The notes under the pieces were generated by a model. The model saw nothing but the letters and a program-made list of their open reading frames with translations, was not told where the DNA came from and made no database searches. The translations under genes and the position numbers were made by a program. Positions 56,314 to 64,000 of a DNA stretch of 64,000 bases are shown one piece after another (positions within the stretch are counted from its first letter, which is position 1; each line of letters begins with the position of its first letter). Source of the DNA: Helicobacter sp. MIT 21-1697 (GTDB lineage: Bacteria; Campylobacterota; Campylobacteria; Campylobacterales; Helicobacteraceae); NCBI RefSeq assembly GCF_026241255.1, contig NZ_JAPHNC010000001.1, forward strand, positions 302,762 to 366,761, written 5' to 3'.

Positions 56314-58392
56314 ATGGCAAGAAAAACCCCTTTAGCAAGAATTAGAAACATTGGTATTGCTGCTCATATTGATGCAGGTAAAACAACGACTTCAGAGAGA
56401 ATTTTATTTTATACAGGTGTGAGCCATAAGATTGGTGAAGTGCATGATGGCGCGGCAACTATGGATTGGATGGAGCAAGAAAAAGAGCGGGGGATTACAA
56501 TTACCTCTGCAACAACAACTTGCTTTTGGCGAGATTATCAAATTAATCTTATTGACACACCCGGGCACGTTGATTTTACTATTGAAGTTGAACGCTCTAT
56601 GCGTGTGCTTGATGGAGCTATTGCTGTATTTTGTTCGGTAGGAGGAGTGCAGCCTCAAAGCGAAACTGTATGGAGACAAGCGAATAAATATGGTGTGCCT
56701 CGTATGGTTTTTGTGAATAAAATGGATAGAATCGGTGCAAATTTTTATAGCGTTGAAAGTCAAATTAAGCAACGTTTAAAGGCTAATCCTGTACCTATTA
56801 ATATTCCTATTGGTGCAGAAGAGAACTTTAAAGGTGTTGTTGATTTAGTGCAAATGAAAGCCATTGTATGGAATGATGAATCAATGGGAGCAAAATATGA
56901 TATAGAAGAGATTCCATCGGAACTTGTTGAGAAAGCCAATGAATACCGAGAAAAGCTCCTTGAGGCTGCAGCAGAGCAAGATGAAACTTTAATGGAAAAA
57001 TATCTCGGTGGTGAGGAATTAAGTATTGAAGAGATTAAAAAGGGTATAAAGATTGGTTGTTTAAATATGAGTCTTATACCTATGCTTTGTGGCTCAAGTT
57101 TTAAAAACAAAGGGGTGCAGACACTCCTTGATGCAGTAGTGGATTATCTGCCTGCTCCTACCGAAGTAGCAGAGATTAAGGGTATTGACCCTAAAAATGA
57201 AACAGAGTTAAGTGTAGAATCTAGTGATGAAGGCGCATTTGCAGGATTAGCCTTTAAGATTATGACTGATCCATTTGTGGGACAGCTTACTTTTGTGCGT
57301 GCATATCGTGGTAAGTTAGATTCTGGTAGTTATGTACTTAATTCAACAAAAGGTAAAAAGGAACGTGTAGGACGACTTTTAAAAATGCACTCTAATAAGC
57401 GCGAGGATATTAAAGAAATTTATGCTGGCGAAATTTGTGCATTTGTAGGTTTAAAAGACACTGTTACGGGCGATACACTTTGTGATGAAAAAGTGCCTGT
57501 GATTTTAGAGCGTATGGATTTCCCAGAGCCTGTTATTCAAATTGCTGTAGAACCAAAGACAAAGGCTGACCAAGAGAAAATGTCTATTGCTCTTGGCAAA
57601 CTTGCTGAAGAAGACCCGAGCTTTAGAGTAAGCACACACGAAGAGACAGGACAGACACTTATTGGTGGTATGGGTGAGCTTCACTTAGAGATTATTGTTG
57701 ATAGGTTAAAACGTGAGTTTAAAGTAGAAGCCGAAGTGGGTGAGCCACAAGTTGCTTTTAGGGAGACAATTAGAACTGCAGTTGAACAAGAATGTAAATA
57801 TGCTAAACAATCAGGTGGGCGTGGGCAGTATGGACACGTGCATATTAGGCTTGAGCCAAAAGAAGCAGGCACAGGCTATGAATTTGTTAATAATATTAGT
57901 GGTGGAGTTATACCAAAAGAATATATTCCAGCTGTTGATAAGGGCATTCAAGAAGCAATGCAAAATGGTGTACTTGCAGGATATCCCGTAGTAGATTTTA
58001 AAATAACACTTTATGATGGAAGCTATCATGATGTGGATTCATCTGAAATGGCGTTTAAAATTGCCGGCTCTATGGCATTTAAAGACGCTTGCCGTAAGGC
58101 AAACGCAGTGCTATTAGAGCCTATGATGAAGGTTGAGGTAGAGGTCCCTGAAGAGTATATGGGTGATGTCATAGGAGATTTAAACAGAAGACGAGGGCAA
58201 ATCAACTCAATGGACGATCGTATGGGATTAAAGATTGTGAATGCTTTTGTTCCTCTTGCCGAAATGTTTGGATATTCTACTGACTTGCGTTCAGCTACAC
58301 AGGGTAGAGGTACATATACAATGGAATTTGACCACTATGGTGAAGTGCCAAGTAATGTTGCCAAAGAAATTATGGAAAAACGAAAGGGATAA
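56314..58392 (+). CDS. fusA: Elongation factor G
   Basis: 692 residues. GTPase motifs: A-H-I-D-A-G-K-T near 17-24, R-G-I-T-I near 60, D-T-P-G-H-V-D near 82, and N-K-M-D near 136. Domain IV has the G-G-R-G-Q-Y-G-H loop near 502. It moves tRNA and mRNA after peptide transfer. Placed after rpsG as in the str operon, but tuf is at the other end of the cluster. Confidence 0.99.
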   Translation: MARKTPLARIRNIGIAAHIDAGKTTTSERILFYTGVSHKIGEVHDGAATMDWMEQEKERGITITSATTTCFWRDYQINLIDTPGHVDFTIEVERSMRVLDGAIAVFCSVGGVQPQSETVWRQANKYGVPRMVFVNKMDRIGANFYSVESQIKQRLKANPVPINIPIGAEENFKGVVDLVQMKAIVWNDESMGAKYDIEEIPSELVEKANEYREKLLEAAAEQDETLMEKYLGGEELSIEEIKKGIKIGCLNMSLIPMLCGSSFKNKGVQTLLDAVVDYLPAPTEVAEIKGIDPKNETELSVESSDEGAFAGLAFKIMTDPFVGQLTFVRAYRGKLDSGSYVLNSTKGKKERVGRLLKMHSNKREDIKEIYAGEICAFVGLKDTVTGDTLCDEKVPVILERMDFPEPVIQIAVEPKTKADQEKMSIALGKLAEEDPSFRVSTHEETGQTLIGGMGELHLEIIVDRLKREFKVEAEVGEPQVAFRETIRTAVEQECKYAKQSGGRGQYGHVHIRLEPKEAGTGYEFVNNISGGVIPKEYIPAVDKGIQEAMQNGVLAGYPVVDFKITLYDGSYHDVDSSEMAFKIAGSMAFKDACRKANAVLLEPMMKVEVEVPEEYMGDVIGDLNRRRGQINSMDDRMGLKIVNAFVPLAEMFGYSTDLRSATQGRGTYTMEFDHYGEVPSNVAKEIMEKRKG

Positions 58393-58395
58393 TCC

Positions 58396-58668
58396 ATGAA
58401 AAAGTTAATTTTTGTATTAGGTTTAGGTTTAGTGTTTGTAGCTTGTGGAGATAATGCAAAAGATAATCAAACTGCAGAAACTCCTACACATACAACAGAA
58501 GCGACTGAAACTCCTGCAAGTGAAACTGCACCAGCAGTAGAACCTCAAGCAGAAGAAACAAAGAATGATGCTCAAGCACAAGTAGCTCCAGAGCAAGAGG
58601 TTACTACAGAATCCAGCGATTCTCAACCTCAAAATGATGCTGCAAAAGAAGAGAGTGCAGCTCAATAA
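58396..58668 (+). CDS. Small Glu/Thr/Ala-rich lipoprotein
   Basis: 90 residues. A signal peptide with lipobox V-F-V-A-C (Cys at 17) suggests lipid anchoring. The mature part is low-complexity, rich in Thr, Glu, Ala and Gln, with no fold evident, and is likely surface-exposed or periplasmic and disordered. It starts 3 bases after fusA, so it would be co-expressed with the translation operon, which is odd for a lipoprotein. Function unknown. Confidence 0.75.
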   Translation: MKKLIFVLGLGLVFVACGDNAKDNQTAETPTHTTEATETPASETAPAVEPQAEETKNDAQAQVAPEQEVTTESSDSQPQNDAAKEESAAQ

Positions 58669-58685
58669 AGAAGTCTCTTCTGCTA

Positions 58686-58707
58686 GCCTCTCTTAACAAA
58701 GAGAGGC
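58686..58707 (+). terminator. Perfect 9-bp hairpin between two lipoprotein genes
   Basis: GCCTCTCTT (58686-58694), loop AACA, then AAGAGAGGC (58699-58707). Five G:C pairs make it the strongest stem noted in the window. A T-tract is missing, so termination might be weak or factor-assisted. It would separate the str-type operon from the cytochrome gene. Confidence 0.55.
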
Positions 58708-58726
58708 AATAGATAAGGAAACAATT

Positions 58727-59152
58727 ATGAATAGATTTCTTCTTTTTTGTATATTCCCTTTGTTTTTTATCGCTTGTTTTGATGATAAAAAACAAGATTC
58801 TAAACATACTTCAGTATCTCAAGTTAAACAATCCAATACTGATCCAAATAAGAATACCTTAGAGAATGTAAGTTCTTCTACGACTACAAAAGCCGCTCCC
58901 TTACCTAATGCAGAGGTGCTTTATGGTAAATGTGCAGCGTGCCACGGCAAAGATGGTAAGAGTGTCGCACCCGGAAGTGTAGGCAATGTGCTTATTGCTT
59001 CACTTAATAAAGCACAAGTAACAGAATCACTCAAAGGATTCCGCGATCGCACATTGAGCAAGGGTGGCAATTCTGTTATTATGTATATGCAGGCAAAAAA
59101 CTTAAGTGATCAAGACATTGAGGCATTGGCAAATTATATTGATGCGTTTTAG
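58727..59152 (+). CDS. Lipoprotein c-type cytochrome
   Basis: 141 residues. The signal peptide has a lipobox F-F-I-A-C (Cys 17), followed by a Ser/Thr/Lys-rich linker (about 18-60). A single-haem cytochrome c domain follows: C-A-A-C-H near 70-74, and possible Met ligand in V-I-M-Y-M-Q near 118-123. The domain resembles small class I cytochromes such as c553. It would be a membrane-tethered periplasmic electron carrier. AAGGA precedes the ATG. Confidence 0.88.
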   Translation: MNRFLLFCIFPLFFIACFDDKKQDSKHTSVSQVKQSNTDPNKNTLENVSSSTTTKAAPLPNAEVLYGKCAACHGKDGKSVAPGSVGNVLIASLNKAQVTESLKGFRDRTLSKGGNSVIMYMQAKNLSDQDIEALANYIDAF

Positions 59153-59159
59153 AATCTCG

Positions 59160-59182
59160 TGATAGAATCTTAGATTCTATCA
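59160..59182. terminator. Perfect 10-bp hairpin between convergent cytochrome and tonB genes
   Basis: TGATAGAATC (59160-59169), loop TTA, then GATTCTATCA (59173-59182). It includes the tonB stop codon and sits right after the cytochrome stop, where a two-way terminator would be expected. The arms contain the over-represented heptamer AGAATCT/AGATTCT in inverted copies. No T-run. Confidence 0.5.
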
Positions 59183-59907
59183 AGTTCGTATTTAATTGGT
59201 AACTCAATTTTGGTTGTTGAGCTTAGAGTAGGAAAATCATCTTGAGCCTTTTTTATGGCATTGATTGCAGCGGTATTAAATGGTTCATATTCACAAGCTT
59301 TGATGAGACGAATATTTGCTACTTTACCATTTTGATAAATGATAAATTCTACAATCACTTCACCCTCCAATCCTCTTTTTCTTGCCATAGTTGGATATTT
59401 AGTTCTGCGGTCAATTGCGCTTTTAATCTTTGAGAACAAATCATCTTCGCTTCCATTTTTATATGAAAGTGTTTGTATTATTTCACCTTCTTCTATCTTT
59501 TCATTAGGCTTAGCTTTGGGAGCTTTATTTGTGGGTGATACTTCTTCCTCTTTTTTTGCAAGCTTACCTTCTTCTTTTATAATTTCTTTATGCTGATGTT
59601 TTGTTTTATGCACGAGAGGTTTGGGTTTGGGAGTTTCCACTTCTTCTTGTTGAGAAGGGGTTTGAAAAGTTGCTAGAGCAAGAGTTGTGATGTTATCACC
59701 ATTTTGAGCAAAATCAGTATGATAAAAATATGTATAAAATGTCATTGCAAATGCAAAATGTAGCACAAAACTAAGAGCAAAAGCTATTTTATGAGATGTA
59801 AAAAAGGTGTTTTGTTTGTTTTTTTGATAAGTTTGTTCAAAATGCAGATGTTGTTTGCTATTTTGATATGGATTACTTGGATTTTGTTGAAATGCCGAAG
59901 TTTTCAT
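59170..59907 (-). CDS. tonB: Energy-transducing protein TonB
   Basis: 245 residues. A polar N-terminus is followed by a membrane helix at about 43-62 (A-F-A-L-S-F-V-L-H-F-A), and a Pro/Lys/Glu-rich periplasmic arm (about 85-150). The TonB C-terminal domain has Y-P-T-M-A-R-K-R-G-L-E-G-E-V-I-V-E-F near 172-189. It carries proton-motive energy to outer-membrane receptors such as the one at 12 kb. Although the start overlaps exbD by 35 bases, AAGGAG is well placed ahead of this ATG. Confidence 0.93.
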   Translation of the reverse strand: MKTSAFQQNPSNPYQNSKQHLHFEQTYQKNKQNTFFTSHKIAFALSFVLHFAFAMTFYTYFYHTDFAQNGDNITTLALATFQTPSQQEEVETPKPKPLVHKTKHQHKEIIKEEGKLAKKEEEVSPTNKAPKAKPNEKIEEGEIIQTLSYKNGSEDDLFSKIKSAIDRRTKYPTMARKRGLEGEVIVEFIIYQNGKVANIRLIKACEYEPFNTAAINAIKKAQDDFPTLSSTTKIELPIKYELDRI

Positions 59908-60253
59908 GTCCTTTCTCCTTTAAAATATCTACAATTTGAATAAAAGTTTCAAATTTTGCATTTTTATCACTTTTAAGTTGAATAAGTGTTTTATTATCAA
60001 TATTGGCAATCTCATTTTTAAGGGATTCTATATCGGTAACTTTATCATCAAAATAAATCACATTGTGCTCATCAATAGTAATTATACTTGGTTTCTCATT
60101 TTTATCTTGTTGATTTTGGCTTGCATAAGGCAATTCTACTTTAATTTGTCCTTGAGCTATAAAAGTTGATACACTAAGCACAATGGCTAAAAGCACAAGC
60201 ATTACATCAATGAATGGGACAATATTCAAGCCATCTTTTTTTGGGATTCTCAT
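59873..60253 (-). CDS. exbD: Biopolymer transport protein ExbD
   Basis: 126 residues. N-terminal M-R-I-P-K-K-D-G-L-N-I-V-P-F-I-D-V-M-L-V-L-L carries the conserved proton-path Asp (residue 16). One membrane helix is followed by a periplasmic domain. It forms the TonB motor with ExbB; its start is 2 bases after the exbB stop. Confidence 0.93.
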   Translation of the reverse strand: MRIPKKDGLNIVPFIDVMLVLLAIVLSVSTFIAQGQIKVELPYASQNQQDKNEKPSIITIDEHNVIYFDDKVTDIESLKNEIANIDNKTLIQLKSDKNAKFETFIQIVDILKEKGHENFGISTKSK

Positions 60254-60255
60254 AT

Positions 60256-60693
60256 TTATTTCTCACCAATGTCTTTTTTACCAAGCTTGTAAGCATTGAG
60301 CTGGACGTCCATTTGACGCACAAAGCAATTATATACAATCAAAGTAGGAATAGCGACTACTAAGCCAAGCGCAGTGGCTTTAAGCGCAGTAGATAAGCCA
60401 ATCATAATACTTTGGGCGTCCATACCGCCGCTCATACCCATATCATAAAAGGTAATCATAATTCCAATAACAGTGCCTAAAAGCCCCACATATGGTGCAT
60501 TAGAATAGATAATGTAAAGAGCAGTGAGATTTCTACTCAATGCTTCTTCTAATACTTCTTCATTTTGATAGTCATTAGGATTGATACGTATATAAAAAAT
60601 TAATCTTTCACAGCTCAACCACACGCTTAAAAAACTCATAAAGCCAAGAATTGCAAAAATAATATAATCAATATAATCCTTGAGAAATTCCAT
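60256..60693 (-). CDS. exbB: Biopolymer transport protein ExbB
   Basis: 145 residues with three hydrophobic helices (about 10-29, 60-82, 103-122) and the family signature N-A-P-Y-V-G-L-L-G-T-V-I-G-I near 65-78. It is shorter than TolQ (187) because the cytoplasmic part is reduced, as in H. pylori ExbB. With ExbD and TonB it energises nickel or iron receptors. Divergent from nikR. Confidence 0.93.
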   Translation of the reverse strand: MEFLKDYIDYIIFAILGFMSFLSVWLSCERLIFYIRINPNDYQNEEVLEEALSRNLTALYIIYSNAPYVGLLGTVIGIMITFYDMGMSGGMDAQSIMIGLSTALKATALGLVVAIPTLIVYNCFVRQMDVQLNAYKLGKKDIGEK

Positions 60694-60735
60694 AATAATA
60701 CTCCATTAACGAGTGTAGAATTTTAATTGCTGAAT

Positions 60736-60769
60736 ATTATAAAAATCATTCTTAAGATAAGATTATAAT
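60736..60769. promoter_or_regulatory. Divergent exbB / nikR promoters within an inverted repeat
   Basis: ATTATAA (60736-60742) and TTATAAT (60763-60769) form a perfect 7-bp inverted repeat. Each arm contains a TATAAT -10 box: the left arm points to exbB (minus), the right to nikR (plus). In H. pylori NikR regulates both itself and exbB-exbD-tonB, so this 34-base region is the natural place for its operator. No full match to the published NikR consensus is seen. Confidence 0.5.
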
Positions 60770-60844
60770 TCCTTTTAATTTTACTTAAATTCATACTTCA
60801 GCCTTTTTACGCTACAATCTTTGAAGTTTAACAAAGGAGACACA

Positions 60845-61276
60845 ATGAAGCCTAATATTATCCGATTTAGCGTATCTCTCCCACAGAATCTCCTTGAAAA
60901 TCTTGATGAGCGTCTTACGCATAAGGGATATTCTTCACGTTCTGAACTTGTGCGAGATATGATACGCGAAAAACTCAATGAGGAAGTGTGGAGCAATGGT
61001 GCTGAAGATAAGCAGGGTGTAGCAGTTTTGACGATTATTTATGACCATCATCAGCGTGAGCTTAATCAAAGAATGATTGATATTCAGCATACAAATACAC
61101 ATAATGGTAATGTTGAGATTCTTTGCAATACACACGTGCATTTAGATCATCATAACTGCCTTGAAACGATTATTTTGCGTGGCAAAGGAACACAAATTGA
61201 GAATCTAAGCATTGAAATTGGCGGGCTTAAAGGTGTGAAGTTTTTTAAATTGACGCGTGCAAGTCGCTTTGAGTAA
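60845..61276 (+). CDS. nikR: Nickel-responsive regulator NikR
   Basis: 143 residues. The ribbon-helix-helix DNA-binding part has I-I-R-F-S-V-S-L-P near 5-13 and S-S-R-S-E-L-V-R-D near 31-39. The ACT-like metal domain has Y-D-H-H-Q-R-E-L near 67-74, the C-terminal ligands in [11 protein letters not shown] near 99-109 and the I-G-G-L-K-G-V-K-F end. It senses nickel and controls urease/nickel uptake genes in Helicobacter. The frame opens with a TTG at 60821, but the ATG at 60845 has AAAGGAG ahead and is chosen. Confidence 0.97.
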   Translation: MKPNIIRFSVSLPQNLLENLDERLTHKGYSSRSELVRDMIREKLNEEVWSNGAEDKQGVAVLTIIYDHHQRELNQRMIDIQHTNTHNGNVEILCNTHVHLDHHNCLETIILRGKGTQIENLSIEIGGLKGVKFFKLTRASRFE

Positions 61277-61910
61277 TATTATCGCACTTTATGGCGGGAG
61301 TTTTGACCCGCTTCATTATGCTCATTTGGAAATTATCCGCATTTTGCGTGAGAATCCTCTGTATGAGCAAATTATCCTTATGCCAAATTATCGTAATCCC
61401 CTTAAACCTCCCTCATTTTTTACGCCATTGCAGCGATTGCAAATGTGTAAAATCCTTGCTGATGAGATGAATAATGCACCAAAAAATCAAAAGATTCCAT
61501 ATATAGCAGTCAGTGATTATGAAGTGCGAGAGAATCAACCTGTATTTAGTGTGCAAAGTGTAGCTTTTATCAAAGAGCAAATGGCACGGCAGCACTCTAA
61601 TGCACAGCTTGTTTTTGTGCTAGGAGAGGATAGCTTTAGGAATCTTGCGCAGTGGAAAGATGTGCAGAGATTATGTCAAATGGTAGAGTTTGTGCTTGTA
61701 AAACGCGAAAGTTCCCAAAAAGATTCTCAAGAATTACCACATATTGTGCCTTATGCACGCATTATTGAGTATTTAGATATGCCTCCTCGTGTAGGGCATT
61801 TTTCTTCAAGCTTTGTACGTTCTTTATTTGAAAAAGGACACATAGAAGAGGCTTTAAAGCTTATTCCCGTATGTTTGCATACTTTTATCAAGGCACATTT
61901 TAGGCTATAA
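61257..61910 (+). CDS. nadD: Nicotinate-nucleotide adenylyltransferase
   Basis: 217 residues. [15 protein letters not shown] near 10-24 is the nucleotidyltransferase H-x-x-H region, and S-S-F-V-R-S-L near 182-188 is the ISSTxIR-like motif. It makes nicotinate adenine dinucleotide for NAD synthesis. There is no in-frame ATG: the start is GTG at 61257 or TTG at 61269, both inside the end of nikR and both lacking a strong ribosome site, so coupling to nikR is likely. Confidence 0.92.
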   Translation: MQVALSNIIALYGGSFDPLHYAHLEIIRILRENPLYEQIILMPNYRNPLKPPSFFTPLQRLQMCKILADEMNNAPKNQKIPYIAVSDYEVRENQPVFSVQSVAFIKEQMARQHSNAQLVFVLGEDSFRNLAQWKDVQRLCQMVEFVLVKRESSQKDSQELPHIVPYARIIEYLDMPPRVGHFSSSFVRSLFEKGHIEEALKLIPVCLHTFIKAHFRL

Positions 61911-61939
61911 TAAGCCTTTATTTTATACAAGGAGATTAC

Positions 61940-62293
61940 TTGCAAGAAAAACATATAGATGAGAGGATTGAGCGCATTGCCACGCTTTTAGCGGATAAAA
62001 AAGGTGAGGATATTGAAGTATTTGATTTGCGTGGTAGGGATTATATTGTGGATAAAGTGGTTATTGTTAGCGCGATGATAGGGAAGCATTCTTTCGCTCT
62101 GCTTGATTATCTTAAAAGCGAGTTAAAGCCTCAAGGGGAAGTATTTTATGCGACTGAAGAAGAGAGTGAAGATTGGGTGATTGCTGATTTGGGAGATATT
62201 ATGATTCATATTTTTACACCTAATCATCGCAAAAAATTTAATTTAGAAGAATTTTTACATTCACTTATGACTCAAAAACAACAATGTTTTTAA
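61940..62293 (+). CDS. rsfS: Ribosomal silencing factor RsfS
   Basis: 117 residues of the DUF143/Iojap family. D-L-R-G-R-D-Y-I-V-D-K-V-V-I-V-S near 26-41 and W-V-I-A-D-L-G-D-I-M-I-H-I-F near 79-92 are the marks. It binds L14 and blocks subunit joining in starvation. The start is TTG at 61940 with AAGGAG about 6 bases before. Confidence 0.94.
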   Translation: MQEKHIDERIERIATLLADKKGEDIEVFDLRGRDYIVDKVVIVSAMIGKHSFALLDYLKSELKPQGEVFYATEEESEDWVIADLGDIMIHIFTPNHRKKFNLEEFLHSLMTQKQQCF

Positions 62294-63285
62294 GATTTAT
62301 TCTCTCTTGTGTGCTTTTGTGTGTTTGTGCTTTTGGTGCAGATATTGTTATTCCTTTGCAAGATGAGGCATTTAGAGATGATTTGAGTATTCAAAATTCC
62401 AAAAGGCAGGATACTTTTTTGGAATCTCCTAACATAGATTCCAAAACTATTCAAAGTCCTATTACTCAAAGTCTTTCATTGCATTATCTCAACGCGTATA
62501 TGCGTCATCATTCCTTTGCTATAAGCACAAATGGCGTGGGGCTAGAATATCATAGAATCTTAGCTAATAATGCTCAAAGTGATGTGCTTTTTTCTGTGCA
62601 GACAAATTTTACAAAAGCCTCACTTAAGAGCGAATCTCGCTCTAATGGTAACACGCAAAATTCTTATAATCCACAAGATTCTTATTCTATTGCGCCTGAT
62701 GCAAGTTTTCAAATCGGCACATTAGCTCAACTTGATATTTTATTTGCACAAAGCGATAAGGGCTATCATTTGCTTGGCTTTGAGATTGGCTATTCCTTTG
62801 CCTTGCCTGCTCATCTTGCAGGAGGCGTTGATGGCGTAGAATTTGATGAGCAAAGTGTGCTTTTAAATGTTGATTATGGATATAGTTTTAACTTTGGTAA
62901 ATATGCGATGTTGCCTTTTGTGCGTTTAGAGAGTTATGCGTTTTTTCCAACCAAAGAGAGAGCAAGAAATCGCGACTTTATTGATGAGGGATTCAATGTG
63001 CTTGTAGGCGTAAAAAATATTTGGGATATGCGCTATTTTGAGGCTTCGCTTAGTCTTGGGACGTTGAGTGATTTAAATTTATCAAGTTCGGGTGTTGGTG
63101 TGTTGGCAAATGGTGCAATAGTCTATGACAGGCTGGGTATGAGTAATGGAATCTTTAGTGAGATAAGTATTGGTGTCTTAGAGCATAAGAATTTTCATCT
63201 CTTAGCAAAATCAAATTTTTCTTATATGCTCTCATACTATGAACTGAATTGGCAAAATAGCTTAAGTGCGATGTTGAGATTCTGA
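62284..63285 (+). CDS. Putative outer-membrane beta-barrel protein
   Basis: 333 residues, family not named. A signal peptide (about 1-19, ending A-F-G-A) is followed by a Ser/Asn/Gln-rich segment. From about residue 60 onward there are alternating hydrophobic/polar strands, and it ends in M-L-R-F, a terminal Phe as outer-membrane barrels have. The start overlaps rsfS by 10 bases, so it is coupled to it. Likely a Helicobacter outer-membrane protein of unknown role. Confidence 0.75.
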   Translation: MFLRFILSCVLLCVCAFGADIVIPLQDEAFRDDLSIQNSKRQDTFLESPNIDSKTIQSPITQSLSLHYLNAYMRHHSFAISTNGVGLEYHRILANNAQSDVLFSVQTNFTKASLKSESRSNGNTQNSYNPQDSYSIAPDASFQIGTLAQLDILFAQSDKGYHLLGFEIGYSFALPAHLAGGVDGVEFDEQSVLLNVDYGYSFNFGKYAMLPFVRLESYAFFPTKERARNRDFIDEGFNVLVGVKNIWDMRYFEASLSLGTLSDLNLSSSGVGVLANGAIVYDRLGMSNGIFSEISIGVLEHKNFHLLAKSNFSYMLSYYELNWQNSLSAMLRF

Positions 63286-63296
63286 TTTGATATAGG

Positions 63297-63346
63297 TTTC
63301 TATCAAGCAAAACAAAAAGGTTTAGGGTTAATCTTGTTGATAGAAA
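63297..63346. repeat. 10-bp inverted repeat before a small secreted-protein gene
   Basis: TTTCTATCAA (63297-63306) and TTGATAGAAA (63337-63346) are exact complements separated by 30 bases. The right arm is 7 bases upstream of a TATAAT (63353-63358). It could be an operator for the secreted-protein operon, or the end signal of the upstream gene. Confidence 0.4.
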
Positions 63347-63352
63347 TTTGGA

Positions 63353-63358
63353 TATAAT
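63353..63358 (+). promoter_or_regulatory. -10 box of the small secreted-protein genes
   Basis: TATAAT, 25 bases before the ATG at 63383; AAAGGAA ribosome site lies between. No -35 recognised. Confidence 0.5.
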
Positions 63359-63382
63359 CAAATGCAAAGGAAATAACACATA

Positions 63383-63799
63383 ATGAAAAAACTTATATTA
63401 ACAATAGCTTTGGTATCTAGTCTATGTATGGCGGAGATTTATAAACCAAAACTTGAAGATGGGAGAGAGATAGAAATTTCACATATAAATAAGAAAAAAA
63501 TTCATTTTATCATTAGAAAGAATGGCGAGGTGCTTTTAAGCGGTGAAGCCTATGATGAGTATGGCGGTTGGGAAGGTGATGATGAAAATGGTAGTGGCTA
63601 TGAAGTGGTAGAATATTGGTATCAAAATAACAACCAATGCTCTTTGTCAGTGAGAATACAAGATATGCCCATTGATGAAAATGATAAAAAAGAGCGAATA
63701 AGGATTAAAAATGCCAAAGATTGTATAGTCTCAAAAACACTACAAAAGTCTTTTTCAAATGATAATGAACTTTTCTACAGAAATAAGCAATGGAAATAA
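63383..63799 (+). CDS. Small secreted protein, unknown
   Basis: 138 residues. A signal peptide (about 1-17, cut near S-L-C-M-A) is followed by a mostly beta-looking, charged domain. It contains G-G-W-E-G-D-D-E-N-G near 64-73 and two Cys residues (near 88 and 120) that could form a periplasmic disulfide. The family is not recognised. It is followed after 24 bases by a gene for another protein with the same kind of leader, so the two may be paralogues or partners. Confidence 0.75.
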   Translation: MKKLILTIALVSSLCMAEIYKPKLEDGREIEISHINKKKIHFIIRKNGEVLLSGEAYDEYGGWEGDDENGSGYEVVEYWYQNNNQCSLSVRIQDMPIDENDKKERIRIKNAKDCIVSKTLQKSFSNDNELFYRNKQWK

Positions 63800-63823
63800 T
63801 CTTAATTTCTAAGGAACAACACA

Positions 63824-64000
63824 ATGAAAAAACTACTAGCAGTTATATTTAGCGTAAGTATGATTGTATGTCAAGGTCTTTATGGAGAGTATCTTTACGA
63901 TGAAGATATTACCAGTGATACAGGAGAGATTATCAAAGCACATCAGTATTCCAAGCGATTTGATGGACAATGTGTAGAGATTAGAGAGGGCATTGTAGAA
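63824..64000 (+). CDS. Small secreted protein, unknown (cut by window end)
   Basis: 59 codons are visible. M-K-K-L-L-A-V-I-F-S-V-S-M-I-V is a signal peptide that ends near residue 20, before an acidic start of the mature part (E-Y-L-Y-D-E-D-I). AAGGA lies 10 bases before the ATG. The reading frame is still open at the window end. It may be related to the gene before it, sharing leader and size class. Confidence 0.7.
   Translation, partial: MKKLLAVIFSVSMIVCQGLYGEYLYDEDITSDTGEIIKAHQYSKRFDGQCVEIREGIVE

Noticed and set aside
60821..60844. Longer nikR start (TTG at 60821)
   Set aside because: The AAAGGAG ribosome site lies inside that extension and points to the ATG at 60845.

Overview
The window is a gene-dense, AT-rich (roughly 36% G+C by eye) stretch of an enterohepatic Helicobacter chromosome, most like Helicobacter hepaticus. 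The evidence is a urease cluster ureABIEFGH facing a nickel ABC transporter, a single fused rpoB-rpoC gene, an exbB-exbD-tonB block divergent from nikR, and several gene blocks in the order I remember from H. pylori (tol-atp-par-birA-fmt; mutS2-murC-aminotransferase; tuf to fusA; tonB-exbD-exbB-nikR-nadD). There is no rRNA operon, CRISPR array, insertion sequence or prophage, and no gene-free stretch longer than 300 bases.

Layout. 1-11.3 kb (minus strand): the end of a tolQ-tolR-tolA-like envelope operon, the F1Fo ATP synthase genes atpF'FHAGDC, parA/parB, birA, fmt and proB. 11.3-24.1 kb is a nickel/urease island. It holds a TonB-dependent receptor (minus) divergent from nikA-nikB-nikCD-nikE (plus), in which the second permease and first ATPase are fused in one polypeptide. 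The nik operon runs tail to tail into ureABIEFGH (minus) with a 9-bp overlap of the two last genes. 24.2-25.5 kb: two unrecognised genes facing each other. 25.5-32.1 kb: a propionate (2-methylcitrate) operon prpE-B-C-D with a divergently placed, unusual HTH protein as its likely regulator. 32-41.3 kb (mostly minus): galE, trmL, a PII-like DUF3240 gene, membrane proteins, mutS2, murC and a PLP aminotransferase, then a four-tRNA cluster (Gly, Leu, Cys, Ser).

41.5-58.4 kb (plus) is the translation/transcription super-cluster: tRNA Thr-Tyr-Gly-Thr, tuf, rpmG, tRNA-Trp, secE, nusG, rplK, rplA, rplJ, rplL, the fused rpoBC, rpsL, rpsG and fusA, with a probable L10 autoregulatory leader before rplJ and a hairpin between rplL and rpoBC. 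58.4-64 kb: two small lipoproteins (one a c-type cytochrome), tonB-exbD-exbB divergent from nikR, nadD, rsfS, a probable outer-membrane barrel and two small secreted proteins of unknown function, the last cut by the window end.

Functionally, much of the window serves nickel use. Outer-membrane uptake (TonB-dependent receptor energised by ExbBD-TonB), inner-membrane import (NikA-E), control (NikR) and the nickel enzyme with its chaperones and urea channel (UreAB, UreEFGH, UreI) are all present. The most noteworthy items are the NikC-NikD fusion, the likely new prp regulator with a matching inverted repeat in its divergent promoter, candidate operators in the receptor/nikA gap, and a strongly over-represented heptamer (AGAATCT/AGATTCT) that sometimes forms hairpins at gene ends.
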